A stretch of 64,000 bases of DNA from CAVTJL01 sp963735065 (GTDB lineage Bacteria > Pseudomonadota > Alphaproteobacteria > Geminicoccales > Geminicoccaceae), in the NCBI GenBank assembly GCA_963735065.1, contig CAVTJL010000004.1, positions 124,001 to 188,000 of the forward strand, in the 5' to 3' direction. A program made the position numbers and the translations under genes. The notes below the pieces were generated by a model. The model did no database searches. It saw nothing but the letters and a program-made list of their open reading frames with translations, and had not been told where the DNA came from. This document shows positions 34,909 to 43,901 of this stretch, in pieces; the stretch's first letter is position 1; the number at the start of each line of letters is the position of its first letter.

Positions 34909-34931
34909 GGCTCAGGCCTCCCGCACCGGGC

Positions 34932-35996
34932 TCAACCCTTGATCCCGCCCAGCGTCATCTGGGTCAGGTACTTCTGGGTCGCGATATAGAGAACGAGCGC
35001 CGGCAGCAGGTACATGAGGCCCACGGCCGTGACGATTCCATAGTCCACGCCCATGATGTCCTGGGCGACATAGAAAAGATAAAGGCTCATGACCCAGTTG
35101 CTCTTGCCGATGAGGAGGGTGCGCACGAAGACATAGTCCTCCCAGCCGCGCAGGAAGGCGAAGATGCCGACCGCCAGCATGCCGAAGCGCACCTGCGGCA
35201 GCACGATCAGCCAGAAGACCTGCCGGCGCGAGGCGCCGTCGGTCATGGCGCTCATCTCGATGTCCCAGGGCACGGCGTCGAAGAAGCCCTTCATGATGAA
35301 GATCGCGAAGGGCAGCTCCAGCGTGGCGACGACGAGGATCACGCCCACCAGCGTGTCCAGCATCCCGGTCCAGTACATCAAAAGAAAGATCGGGATGACG
35401 AGGGTCATCGCCGGGAAAGAATAGAGAACCAGGAGGCTCTTCAAAAAACCCTCCCGGCCGGCGAAGGCGAAGCGGGAGAGATAGTAGCCGGCGAGCGTCG
35501 CCACGACGACGACGACGATCATCACCGAGCCCGCGAGGATGAGCGAGTTCGCGAAGGCGTTCCAGACGTTCGGAAACTGCAGCCCGGCGCCGGTCGGCAG
35601 CGACTTCACCGTGTTGCTGAAGGCCGGGTTCCACAAGAACCGCCAATTGTCCAGGTGCAGGCTGGGGCCGACCCAGGCGGCGAGGATGGCGAGGGCGAGG
35701 AGGCCGACCGCAAGCCGGGCCCGGCGCAGCATTCTTCGACCGGAGCAGGCCAGCCCCAGCGCGGCCCAGACCAGCCCTGCCGGGGCGACGACCGTGAGCG
35801 TCCGCCACAGGACGATCGTGTCGGTGCCGCCGCGCGCGGAGAAGGCGAGGGTGACGAGCCAGAAGTAGGGAATGATGACCGGCAGGGACGCGACGGTGAG
35901 AAAGCCGTAGAGAAGGGCCGTGCTCCACTGTCGCCGGCGCCGGCCGCGCAGAGCCACGCCGGCCCAGTCCTCGGTGCGGGGCGCGCTCACGGCCAT
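34932..35996 (-). CDS. ABC sugar permease, subunit 2, with an unusual insertion
   Basis: A 354-residue MalG/UgpE-type permease, about 75 residues longer than usual. The extra part follows the first helix (about residues 55-130) and adds two hydrophobic segments (LTVVAPAGLVWAALGLAC and AVGLLALAILAAWV). The rest is standard, with the cytoplasmic loop EMSAMTDGASRRQV in the EAA position. ATG overlaps the upstream permease stop. The insertion would give about eight membrane helices; its function is unknown. Confidence 0.88.
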   Translation of the reverse strand: MAVSAPRTEDWAGVALRGRRRRQWSTALLYGFLTVASLPVIIPYFWLVTLAFSARGGTDTIVLWRTLTVVAPAGLVWAALGLACSGRRMLRRARLAVGLLALAILAAWVGPSLHLDNWRFLWNPAFSNTVKSLPTGAGLQFPNVWNAFANSLILAGSVMIVVVVVATLAGYYLSRFAFAGREGFLKSLLVLYSFPAMTLVIPIFLLMYWTGMLDTLVGVILVVATLELPFAIFIMKGFFDAVPWDIEMSAMTDGASRRQVFWLIVLPQVRFGMLAVGIFAFLRGWEDYVFVRTLLIGKSNWVMSLYLFYVAQDIMGVDYGIVTAVGLMYLLPALVLYIATQKYLTQMTLGGIKG

Positions 35997-36913
35997 CACT
36001 GGACCTCGATCCGCGGGCGCTGCAGCAGCGAGCGCATGTCCATGAAGCGCCACAGCGCCAGGGCCGAGACGATGCCGATCAGGACGAGGCCCAGGGCCAG
36101 CGCGGCGCCGTAGGCGTACTGGCCGTTGCCGAAGGCGCGCTTGTAGACGTAGAGCGCATAGACCGTGGTGTCGTAGAACGGCCCGCCGTCGGTGACGAGC
36201 CAGATGTACTCGAAGCTCACGAGCAGCGCCAAGGTCTGGAAGACCACGATGAAGGAGAGTGGCCAGCGGATCGCCGGCAGGACGACGTGGCGGATCACGG
36301 CAAGGCCGCCGGCCCCGTCGACCCGGGCCGCATGGAAGAGATGCTCGGGGATGGCGCGGATGGCGCTCGTCAGGATGATCATGCCGAGCGATGCGCCGAT
36401 GAAGCCGTTGAGGAGGATGATCAGGGTCATCGGCGCCTGGTTCATGAGGTCCAGGCGGGGCAGGCCAACGAGGCCCAGGAACTGGTTGATCAGGCCCGAC
36501 GGCGTGGGCGAGATCGCCCACCGCCAGAGCAGCGCGTAGACGACCGAGGGGCTCATCCGCGGCAGGAGCCAGATCGCCCGAAAGAAGGCGCCGCCCCTGG
36601 GCGGCAGCGATGTGGTGGTGAGCGCCAGGACCAGCGCGAAACCCGTGTTGAAGATGAGAAGGGTGCCCAGGACGTAGAGCAGCGTCCTCGTCAGCACGTG
36701 ACCCAGCAGCATGTCGCCGGTCAGCATCCGCTCGAAATTGTGGAGCGTGAGGCCCGTGACCTTGAGATTGCGGCCCATGTCGGTGAAGGCGAGGCCGACG
36801 TTGAGAACGACCGGCAGCACGAAGAACAGGACCAGCAGCAGCGCCGCCGGCCCCAGGAAGATGGCCATGTTGACGCGCCGTCGCCGCAGCGCGCGGGCCC
36901 CGAGGCCGCTCAT
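35996..36913 (-). CDS. ABC sugar permease, subunit 1
   Basis: A 305-residue MalF/UgpA-type permease with six or seven hydrophobic helices; the EAA loop is HAARVDGAGGLAVIRHVVLP. The start is ATG at 36913 (MSGLGARALRRRRVN), with a basic N-terminus before the first helix. It follows the binding-protein gene after a strong hairpin and overlaps the next permease. Confidence 0.9.
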   Translation of the reverse strand: MSGLGARALRRRRVNMAIFLGPAALLLVLFFVLPVVLNVGLAFTDMGRNLKVTGLTLHNFERMLTGDMLLGHVLTRTLLYVLGTLLIFNTGFALVLALTTTSLPPRGGAFFRAIWLLPRMSPSVVYALLWRWAISPTPSGLINQFLGLVGLPRLDLMNQAPMTLIILLNGFIGASLGMIILTSAIRAIPEHLFHAARVDGAGGLAVIRHVVLPAIRWPLSFIVVFQTLALLVSFEYIWLVTDGGPFYDTTVYALYVYKRAFGNGQYAYGAALALGLVLIGIVSALALWRFMDMRSLLQRPRIEVQ

Positions 36914-36925
36914 CGCGCGCGGCCG

Positions 36926-36950
36926 CCCCGGAGCGCTTGGCGCTCCGGGG
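36926..36950. terminator. Intercistronic hairpin after third binding-protein gene
   Basis: A perfect 11-base inverted repeat (CCCCGGAGCGC and its complement) around a 3-base loop, directly downstream of the binding protein on the minus strand and before the permease start. It has the same position as the hairpins at 5235 and 17035. Confidence 0.65.
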
Positions 36951-36962
36951 TCCAGCCTGATC

Positions 36963-38333
36963 TCACTCGACGATCTCGAGCTGGTCGCCGATCTCGTTCT
37001 GCAGCTCGTCCTGGAGGAACGCCACGGCGTCCTGCGGGGACAGCCGGCCGGTCTCGACACCCTGCAACGCCTTGAAGAGCACCGCGTTGTACTTGGCAAA
37101 GTCGGGGTGGCTCGGCATGAAGGTCGTGTTGGGCAGCATGTCCGAGGCCACCGCGAGCGGCCAGACCTTCTCATAGGCCGGCATGGACTTGGCGCCGTTC
37201 AGCACCGAGAGGTGATAGCTGCCGACGGCGTGGGCCACGTTGTAGTAGGGCAGGGTGGCGATCGCGATGAGCTCGGCCGCGAGGTCGGCATGCGCCGACT
37301 TGGGGTTCACCACATAGACGATCGGGTGGGAGAGATTGGTGGGCTTGCCGCCCTTCTCGGCCGCCGGCATCGGGATCCAGCCGATCTTGTGGAAATAGCC
37401 CTTCTCGTCGGTGGGCCAGGTGGCGCCCCGATGGTCGCCGAGCTGCCAGCTCATCGTCCAGATGCCGTGGTGATAGGCGAAGGCCTGCCCCTGCTTGAAG
37501 GCGTTCTGGATATCATCCCACGACATCGACGTGTTGTCGGGCGGCGTCGCATTGTTGCGCGCCATCCAGTTGAACCACTCGAGCGCCTTCTCCATCGGCT
37601 TCACCTGGAGAAGAAGCTTGCCGGTCTTGGGATCCTGCCACGTCACGCCGAACGCCGCGAAGGTCATGAGATAGTCGGGCCCGACATTGGGCCGGTGCAG
37701 CTCGCCGAGCTTGGCCCCACCCTTGTCGACCACCTCCTTGACGAGCTTGCCCCAGTCCGCGGCCGTCATCTCGCCGCTCGCGACCTTGGTCGGGATGCTG
37801 TCGATGAACGCCTCGGACTTGCCGATCTTCCGCAGCATGTCCTTGTTGTAGAAGATCATGCGCGCCTCGGTGTCCTGAGGGATCGCGTAGATCTTTCCTT
37901 GATATTTGGTGGCGTTCCACAAGACAGGGACGACGTCGCCGAAAGCCCACTGATTGTCGGCCACGAACTTGTCGAGATCCATGGCGTAGCCGTTCTGGGC
38001 GAAGTCGCCGACCCACTCGTGCGCGGCCACATAGAGGTCCGGCCCCTTGTTCACCGCGAATGCCTTGAGGAGCGTCAGCGCGTCGCTATCGAACCCGTCG
38101 GCATTGTCCTCGTAGACCTCGACCTTCACCCGCTTGCTCGAGCCCGTCGCGGCCAGCATCGCGTTCAGGTCCTTGGCGGCGGCCACGATGTTGCCGCTCC
38201 TGAGCGGTCCGGAATGATCCGCCCAGGCCCACATCTTGAGCGTCACATCCTCCGCCTGTGAGGGCGTGAAGGATGCGCCAAGGACCACGGTGCCCAGGGC
38301 GGCTGCCGCCGCCAGGCCGGTGAAGCGCCTCAT
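36963..38333 (-). CDS. ABC substrate-binding protein of the Ugp-like importer
   Basis: A 456-residue extracellular family 1 binding protein. The signal peptide covers about 27 residues (FTGLAAAAALGTVVLGASFTPSQA). Mature blocks include LKMWAWADHSGP, GPDLYVAAHEWVGDFAQNGYAMDLD, YAIPQDTEARMIFYNKDML and FAYHHGIWTMSWQLG. The second ATG (38333) is used because GGGAG is suitably spaced. Gene order with permeases, ATPase and GDPD suggests a glycerophosphodiester or phosphate-linked ligand, but the binding site cannot be compared here. Confidence 0.9.
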   Translation of the reverse strand: MRRFTGLAAAAALGTVVLGASFTPSQAEDVTLKMWAWADHSGPLRSGNIVAAAKDLNAMLAATGSSKRVKVEVYEDNADGFDSDALTLLKAFAVNKGPDLYVAAHEWVGDFAQNGYAMDLDKFVADNQWAFGDVVPVLWNATKYQGKIYAIPQDTEARMIFYNKDMLRKIGKSEAFIDSIPTKVASGEMTAADWGKLVKEVVDKGGAKLGELHRPNVGPDYLMTFAAFGVTWQDPKTGKLLLQVKPMEKALEWFNWMARNNATPPDNTSMSWDDIQNAFKQGQAFAYHHGIWTMSWQLGDHRGATWPTDEKGYFHKIGWIPMPAAEKGGKPTNLSHPIVYVVNPKSAHADLAAELIAIATLPYYNVAHAVGSYHLSVLNGAKSMPAYEKVWPLAVASDMLPNTTFMPSHPDFAKYNAVLFKALQGVETGRLSPQDAVAFLQDELQNEIGDQLEIVE

Positions 38334-38524
38334 TGGCATCTCCCGTTTCTCGAGCGCGGGGCCATCGGTCGCCCGCGCCGGCACATCTGATGGGGCTCCC
38401 CCCTATCGAAGCGGCGTGGCAGTCTGATGGCAGAGCGATGACGCCCGCGCCGGTATGGGCGCGCGGATCACGAGGATGTCGGCTCACCAGCGCGGCGAGC
38501 CCGGCGCAGACGGCGGGGGAAGCG

Positions 38525-39709
38525 ATGAGCGTCTATGAGGATCTCGGCGTGCGGCCGATCGTCAACGCGAAGGGGCCGGCGACGCGGCTGTCGGGCGGCG
38601 TGATGCGGCCCGAGGTCGCGGCCGCCATGGCCGAGGCCACGTCGCTGTGCGTCGATGTCCTGGAGCTGCAGGCCCGCGCCTCGGCCATCATCGCCCAGCA
38701 CACCGGTGCCGAGGCGGGTCTCGTCACCAACGGGGCGGCGGCCGGCCTCCTCCTCGGCACCGCCGCCTGCATCACCGGGCTCGATCCGGCCGCGATGGCG
38801 CGCCTGCCCGACCTGCGCGGCCTCAAGGACGAGGTCGTGATGGTGAGGAGCCAGCGCAACCAGTACGACCACGCCATCCGCGCCACCGGTGCCCGGATCG
38901 TCGAGGTGGGCCTCGCCGACCGCTATGCCGGTGCCGGCGTGCGCGACGCCGAGCCCTGGGAGATCGAGGTCGCGATCGGCGAGCGCACGGCGGCCGTCCA
39001 CTATGTGGCGGACGCGGACAGCAGACCGGCGCTCGAGGCGGTGGTGGAGGTCGCCCACGCCCACAAGATCCCTGTTGTCGTCGATGCGGCGGCCCAGCTT
39101 CCGCCGGCCGGCAATCTGCAGCGCTTCATCGCGGCCGGTGCGGATCTCGTCGCCTTCAGCGGCGGCAAGGTGATCGGCGGCCCGCAGGCGAGCGGCATCC
39201 TCTGCGGCCGGCGCGACCTCATCGCCGCGGCGGCGCTGCAGATGCTGGACATGGACTATCCCGAGGCCGCCTTCCGCCCGCCCACGGCCTTCATCGACCG
39301 AGGCCTCCTGCGGGGCCTGCCGCCGCACGGCATCGGCCGCAGCGCCAAGGTCGGCAAGGAGCAGGTCGTGGGGCTGCTGACCGCGCTCCAGCTCTTCGCG
39401 GCCGAGGGCGACGAGGCGCGCATGGCCCGCTGGCTGGGCTTGCTCGAGGGGGTCCAGGGCGCCGCGGGGGAGCTTTCCGGTGCCACGCTCACCCTGAGCG
39501 CCGAGGGCCCGGTGCCGACCTTGGCGGTCGAGCCCCACATGCGCCGGATGCCCGCGGCGGAGCTCTACGGTCGGCTCGTCGCGGGCGAGCCCGCCATCCA
39601 TCTCGACCCGGCCGAGCTTTCGGCCGGCCGCCTGCGCGTCAACCCGATCTGCATGCGACCGGCCGACGTGCCCGTCCTCGCACGCCGGCTGAAAGAGCTT
39701 CTTGGCTGA
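38525..39709 (+). CDS. SelA/DgaE-like PLP-dependent enzyme
   Basis: A 394-residue fold-type I PLP enzyme of the SelA-like group, with AGLVTNGAAAGLLLGTAACITG, VVDAAAQLPP and the Schiff-base Lys in FSGGKVIGGPQASGIL. Relatives include D-glucosaminate-6-phosphate ammonia-lyase (DgaE) and true SelA; lack of a SelB/tRNA-Sec context favours a sugar-amine or amino-acid lyase. GGGGGAAG precedes ATG. It is divergent from the Ugp-like importer and shares a 190-base control region with it, then is followed by an amino-acid importer on its own strand. Confidence 0.82.
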   Translation: MSVYEDLGVRPIVNAKGPATRLSGGVMRPEVAAAMAEATSLCVDVLELQARASAIIAQHTGAEAGLVTNGAAAGLLLGTAACITGLDPAAMARLPDLRGLKDEVVMVRSQRNQYDHAIRATGARIVEVGLADRYAGAGVRDAEPWEIEVAIGERTAAVHYVADADSRPALEAVVEVAHAHKIPVVVDAAAQLPPAGNLQRFIAAGADLVAFSGGKVIGGPQASGILCGRRDLIAAAALQMLDMDYPEAAFRPPTAFIDRGLLRGLPPHGIGRSAKVGKEQVVGLLTALQLFAAEGDEARMARWLGLLEGVQGAAGELSGATLTLSAEGPVPTLAVEPHMRRMPAAELYGRLVAGEPAIHLDPAELSAGRLRVNPICMRPADVPVLARRLKELLG

Positions 39710-39832
39710 GCGGGCGGGGGGCGCAAGGTCGCTTTCTCCTTGCGCGGCCCGATTGGCCTGTGCTGGTTTGAGTGCGTTGCAAGAAGAAGGCAGGCGAGCC
39801 CTCTTGGGCCCTCACAGAAGGAGCGGAGAAGC

Positions 39833-40741
39833 ATGAGCGAGAAAGATCTCGAGAGCGGTGGGGTCAGCCGTCGCTCGCTGATGGGAGCCGGAGCCGCTGT
39901 GGGTGCTGTCGCCGGAGCCGCGGCCTCGCTGCTGCTTCCCTCGAAGGCTCAGGCCCAGCTCGTCGACGCCTCGAAGAGCAAGCTGCATCAGGTCCTCGAT
40001 CGCGGCCACCTCATCGTGGGCACGGGCTCGACCAACCCGCCCTGGCACTTCGAGGACGAGAGCGGCAAGCTCGTGGGCATGGACATCGATCTCGCCCACC
40101 TGATCGCGAAGAACCTCTTCGACGACCCCGAGAAGATCGAGTTCGTGCAGCAGGGCTCGGACGCGCGCATCCCCAGCCTGATCACCGACAAGGTCGACGT
40201 GATCTGCCAGTGGATGACGATCACGCCCGGCCGCGCGCAGCAGGTCGAGTTCACGATCCCCTATTACCGTGAGGGTATCGGCCTCCTGATGATGGCCGAC
40301 AACGGCAAGTACAAGACCTTCGACGACCTGCTCAAGGCCGGCTCCGGCGTCACGGTCGGTGCCATGCAGAACGTCTTCATCGAGGACTGGATCCACGCCG
40401 GCCTGCCGCAGGCCAAGGTCGACCAGTTCGACAGCCCCGACACGACGCTCCAGGCGCTGAACGCCCGCCGCATCGACGCCTATCAGGCGGACCAGTCGGC
40501 GATGCGCTGGCTGATGGCCCAGAATCCCGGCCGTTACATCGACGCCGGCTATGGCTGGATGCCCAACTCCTACGCCTCGGCCGTCAAGCCCGGTGACCAG
40601 GTCTGGCTCAACTGGGTCAACACGGTCTACAAGGAGGGCATGATGGGGGTCGACTTCGACACCTTCAAAGCCTCCTACAAGAAATGGTTCGGCATCGACC
40701 TGGCGACGCCGAAGGTGGGCTTCCCGACCGAGTTCTCCTGA
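39833..40741 (+). CDS. Polar amino-acid ABC binding protein (family 3)
   Basis: A 302-residue family 3 binding protein. The N-terminus carries a twin-arginine pattern (SRRSLMGAGAAVGAVAGAAASLLLPSKAQA), so Tat export is likely. Family blocks are LIVGTGSTNPPWHFEDESGKLVGMDIDLA, ITPGRAQQVEFTIPYYREGIGLL and NARRIDAYQAD. ATG follows GGAGCGGAG. It starts a four-gene importer for amino acids or amino-acid-like ligands such as opines. Confidence 0.92.
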   Translation: MSEKDLESGGVSRRSLMGAGAAVGAVAGAAASLLLPSKAQAQLVDASKSKLHQVLDRGHLIVGTGSTNPPWHFEDESGKLVGMDIDLAHLIAKNLFDDPEKIEFVQQGSDARIPSLITDKVDVICQWMTITPGRAQQVEFTIPYYREGIGLLMMADNGKYKTFDDLLKAGSGVTVGAMQNVFIEDWIHAGLPQAKVDQFDSPDTTLQALNARRIDAYQADQSAMRWLMAQNPGRYIDAGYGWMPNSYASAVKPGDQVWLNWVNTVYKEGMMGVDFDTFKASYKKWFGIDLATPKVGFPTEFS

Positions 40742-40790
40742 TCTCCAGGCGCGACGACGGCCGAGGCCGACCTCTCGGGAGCAGGGCTGC

Positions 40791-41459
40791 TTGATCCAGT
40801 ATCAATTCAATTGGTCGGTCATCTGGCGCAACTGGGACAAGCTGATCGACGCCCTTCTCCTGGGCCTCGGCCTTGCCGTCGTCTCGCTCATCATCGGCTC
40901 GCTTCTGGGGCTGCTCCTGGCCTACGGGCGCACCTCCAAGATCCGCTGGCTCGACTGGCTCGTCTGGGTCTATGTCGAGCTGATGCGGTGCACGCCGCTG
41001 CTTTTGATCATCTTCTTCGTCTATCTGGGCCTGCCGGAGCTCGGCATCCGCTCGCTCGACAAGATCCAGTCCTTCATTCTGACGCTCTCGATCTATTCTG
41101 CTGCCTATATGTGCGAGGTCTTCCGCGCCGGCCTCGCCTCGATACCCGCCCAGTACCAGGATGCCGCCAAGGCCATCGGCCTCAGGCCCGTGCAGCGCCA
41201 GCTCTGGGTCATCCTGCCGGTGATGTTCCGCATCACGCTGCCCTCGATCAGCAACAACCTGATCTCGCTCTTCAAGGACACCTCGCTCGCGGCGGCGATC
41301 GCCGTCCCTGAGCTCACCTTCACGGCACGGCAGATCAACGCCAACACCTTCCGCGTCATGGAGGTCTGGATCACGGCCAGCGCCCTTTATCTCGTGACCT
41401 GCTACGCCATCGCGCTGGCGCTCCGCGCCGTCGAGCGCCGCTACGCGTCGATCCGCTAG
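40791..41459 (+). CDS. Amino-acid ABC permease 1 (HisQ/M family)
   Basis: A 222-residue permease of the His/Glu/Gln family with about five helices: YVELMRCTPLLLIIFFVYLGLP and the EAA-type segment YQDAAKAIGLRPVQRQLWVILP. It begins with TTG after GGGAGCAG. It pairs with the next permease, of similar length, to form the heterodimeric channel. Confidence 0.92.
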   Translation: MIQYQFNWSVIWRNWDKLIDALLLGLGLAVVSLIIGSLLGLLLAYGRTSKIRWLDWLVWVYVELMRCTPLLLIIFFVYLGLPELGIRSLDKIQSFILTLSIYSAAYMCEVFRAGLASIPAQYQDAAKAIGLRPVQRQLWVILPVMFRITLPSISNNLISLFKDTSLAAAIAVPELTFTARQINANTFRVMEVWITASALYLVTCYAIALALRAVERRYASIR

Positions 41460-41478
41460 GCCAGGGGAGCAGAGGACA

Positions 41479-42141
41479 GTGCACCGCACCTTCTGGCACG
41501 AGATCTGGGTCGCGCGCTGGTCGCTGCTCGAGGGCCTTTGGGCCACCACCCAGATCTCCGTCATCGTCATCGTCGTCGGCGTCGTCCTGGGCGTGCTGGG
41601 CGGCTTCGTCCTCGTCTATGGCTGGCGCCCCGCACGCTGGCTGATGCGCGCCTATGTCGACATCATGCGCGGCATCCCGGTGCTGGTGCTGATCCTCTTC
41701 TGGTACTACGGCCTCGCCCTCTTCAAGATCAACATCTCGGCCTTCTGGGCGGGAGTCATAGCGCTGGGCGGCTTTTGCACCGCCCACATGGCCGAGACGA
41801 TGCGCGGCGCCATCGAATCGCTGCCGCGCGGGCAGACCGAGGCCGCCATGGCGATCGGGCTCCACTTCACCCAGCGGCTGCGCTACGTCATCCTGCCGCT
41901 GGCGTTGCGCCGCGTCCTGCCGCCCTCGATCAACACGGCGGTCGAGATGGTCAAGGCGACGACGCTGCTCTCGATCATCGGCGTCGTCGAGCTGCTCCTC
42001 GCCACCCAGCAGGCGGTCGCCCGCAACTACATGATCATCCAGTTCTATCTCGCGGCGACGCTCGTCTACTTCATCCTCAACTTCATCATCGCCCAGCTCG
42101 GGTCACGGCTCGAGCGCCGCTTCGCCCACTTCAGATACTGA
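41479..42141 (+). CDS. Amino-acid ABC permease 2 (HisQ/M family)
   Basis: A 220-residue permease homologous to its neighbour: YVDIMRGIPVLVLILFWYYGLALF, RGAIESLPRGQTEAAMAIGLHFTQRLRYVILP. It begins with GTG 19 bases after the previous stop. The ATPase gene begins five bases after its TGA. Confidence 0.92.
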   Translation: MHRTFWHEIWVARWSLLEGLWATTQISVIVIVVGVVLGVLGGFVLVYGWRPARWLMRAYVDIMRGIPVLVLILFWYYGLALFKINISAFWAGVIALGGFCTAHMAETMRGAIESLPRGQTEAAMAIGLHFTQRLRYVILPLALRRVLPPSINTAVEMVKATTLLSIIGVVELLLATQQAVARNYMIIQFYLAATLVYFILNFIIAQLGSRLERRFAHFRY

Positions 42142-42146
42142 GGCCC

Positions 42147-42923
42147 ATGCCCGAGCCCCTCCTCCACGCCAGCAACATCCACAAGCGCTTCGGGGCCACG
42201 GAGGTCCTGAAGGGCATCGACATGGACGTCCAGCAGGGCGAGGTCGTGGCGCTGATCGGCGCCTCGGGCTCCGGCAAGACGACCTTCCTGCGCTGCGTCA
42301 ACCTGCTCGAGGAGTTCCAGGAGGGCGAGATCGACGTCGACGGCGAGCCCATTGGCTACCGCATGGTGGGCAATCGCCGCCGCCGCCTGAGCGAGCGCGC
42401 GGTCTCGGCCCAGCGCGCCACGATCGGCATGGTCTTCCAGCAGTTCAATCTTTTTCCTCATATGACCGCCCTCGGCAACGTCATGCTCGGCCTCACCAAG
42501 GTGCAGGGAAAGGACAAGGCCGAGGCCAAGGCGATCGCCGAGCGCTGGCTCGACCGCGTGGGCCTGGGCGAGCGCCGCGACCACTACCCCTACCAGCTCT
42601 CGGGCGGCCAGCAGCAACGCGTCGCCATCGCCCGCGCCGTCGCCATGGAGCCCAAGCTCATTCTGTTCGACGAGGTGACCTCCGCCCTCGACCCCGAGCT
42701 CGTGGCCGAGGTGCTGGGCGTCATGCAGGACCTCGCCAGCAGCGGCATGACCATGCTCGTCGTCAGCCACGAGATGCTTTTCGTCCGTGAGGTCGCGCAC
42801 CGCGTCGTCTTCATGGACCAGGGCCGCATCGCCCAGCAGGGCCCCCCTCAGGAGCTTCTCAAGAACCCCGAATCCGAGCGCCTGAAAACCTTCCTCGGCC
42901 GCTTCCACGGCGTTTTCGCCTGA
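42147..42923 (+). CDS. Amino-acid ABC ATP-binding protein (GlnQ/HisP family)
   Basis: A 258-residue ABC ATPase: Walker A GASGSGKTT, FQQFNLFPHMTALGNV, signature LSGGQQQRVAIARAVA, Walker B LILFDEVTSALD, switch His VVSHEMLFVREVA. It has the insert RRRRLSERAVSAQRA seen in HisP-like proteins. It completes the importer and is followed on the same strand by hydrolase, cyclotransferase and EamA genes. Confidence 0.94.
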   Translation: MPEPLLHASNIHKRFGATEVLKGIDMDVQQGEVVALIGASGSGKTTFLRCVNLLEEFQEGEIDVDGEPIGYRMVGNRRRRLSERAVSAQRATIGMVFQQFNLFPHMTALGNVMLGLTKVQGKDKAEAKAIAERWLDRVGLGERRDHYPYQLSGGQQQRVAIARAVAMEPKLILFDEVTSALDPELVAEVLGVMQDLASSGMTMLVVSHEMLFVREVAHRVVFMDQGRIAQQGPPQELLKNPESERLKTFLGRFHGVFA

Positions 42924-42982
42924 GGGGGCATTCCCTACGCCTCTCGGCTGGCTTACCCTTGTGAGGGAAGGGGAGGCAGCCG

Positions 42983-43876
42983 ATGCGTCGTGACATCGCG
43001 TTCGAGGCCGAGGGCGCCACGCTCCGCGGCTGGCTCTATCTGCCCGAGAATGCCACCGGGCCGTCGCCCATCGTCGTCATGGCGCACGGCTTTTCCGGGG
43101 TGAAGGAGCAGTATCTCGACCGCTACGCCGAGGTCTTCTCGGCTGCCGGGCTGGCGGCGCTCGTCTTCGACAATCGCGGCTTCGGCGCCAGCGACGGCGA
43201 GCCCCGCCAGGAGATCGACCCGGTCCAGCAGGTGCGGGACCTTCGTCATGCCGTCACCTACGCGCGCACGCTGCCCGAGCTCGACCGCGAGCGCATCGGC
43301 GTCTGGGGCAGCAGCTACAGCGGCGGCCACGTCCTCATGCTGGCCTCGATCGATCGGCGCGTGCGCTGCGTGGTGGCCCAGGTGCCGACGATCTCCGGGC
43401 CGTTGGCGGCACTGCGCCGGGTCCGTCCCGACCTCCTGCCGAGCCTTCTCGCCGCCTTCGATGCCGATCGCGAGGCCCGCTTCGCCGGTGCTCCGCCCAA
43501 GATGATCCCGGTCGTCGCCGACGACGCCACCAAGCCGTGCGCGCTGGCGGGTGCCGACTCCTGGGAGTTCTTCACCGCCACGCAGGGCTTCGCCCCCGCC
43601 TGGCGCAACGAGGTCACGCTCAAAAGCGGCGAGATGGCGCGCGAGTACGAGCCCGGCGCCGGCATCGCGCGCATCAGCCCGACCCCGCTGCTGATGCTGG
43701 TCGCGACGCACGACACGCTCGCACCCACCGACCTCGCGCTCGAGGCCTACAACCGCGCCCTCGAGCCCAAGAAGCTCGTCCTGCTGCCGGGCGGCCATTT
43801 CGACCCCTACACCGGCCCCGGCTTCGAGACCTCGAGCGCCGCCGCCCGCGACTGGCTCGTCCGTCACCTTTTGTGA
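42983..43876 (+). CDS. Alpha/beta hydrolase
   Basis: A 297-residue hydrolase with oxyanion region VMAHGFSGVKEQYLDRYAEVF, nucleophile elbow GVWGSSYSGGHVLML (Ser near residue 112), acid in VATHDTLAPTD and base His in LLPGGHFDPYTG. It resembles dienelactone hydrolase/acyl-CoA thioesterase-like peptidase S15-type folds. Ribosome site GGGGAGG precedes ATG. It may act on the ligand of the amino-acid importer upstream; the substrate is unknown. Confidence 0.85.
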   Translation: MRRDIAFEAEGATLRGWLYLPENATGPSPIVVMAHGFSGVKEQYLDRYAEVFSAAGLAALVFDNRGFGASDGEPRQEIDPVQQVRDLRHAVTYARTLPELDRERIGVWGSSYSGGHVLMLASIDRRVRCVVAQVPTISGPLAALRRVRPDLLPSLLAAFDADREARFAGAPPKMIPVVADDATKPCALAGADSWEFFTATQGFAPAWRNEVTLKSGEMAREYEPGAGIARISPTPLLMLVATHDTLAPTDLALEAYNRALEPKKLVLLPGGHFDPYTGPGFETSSAAARDWLVRHLL

Positions 43877-43901
43877 GCCGCGCAATCCCGGCAGGAGCCC
43901 C

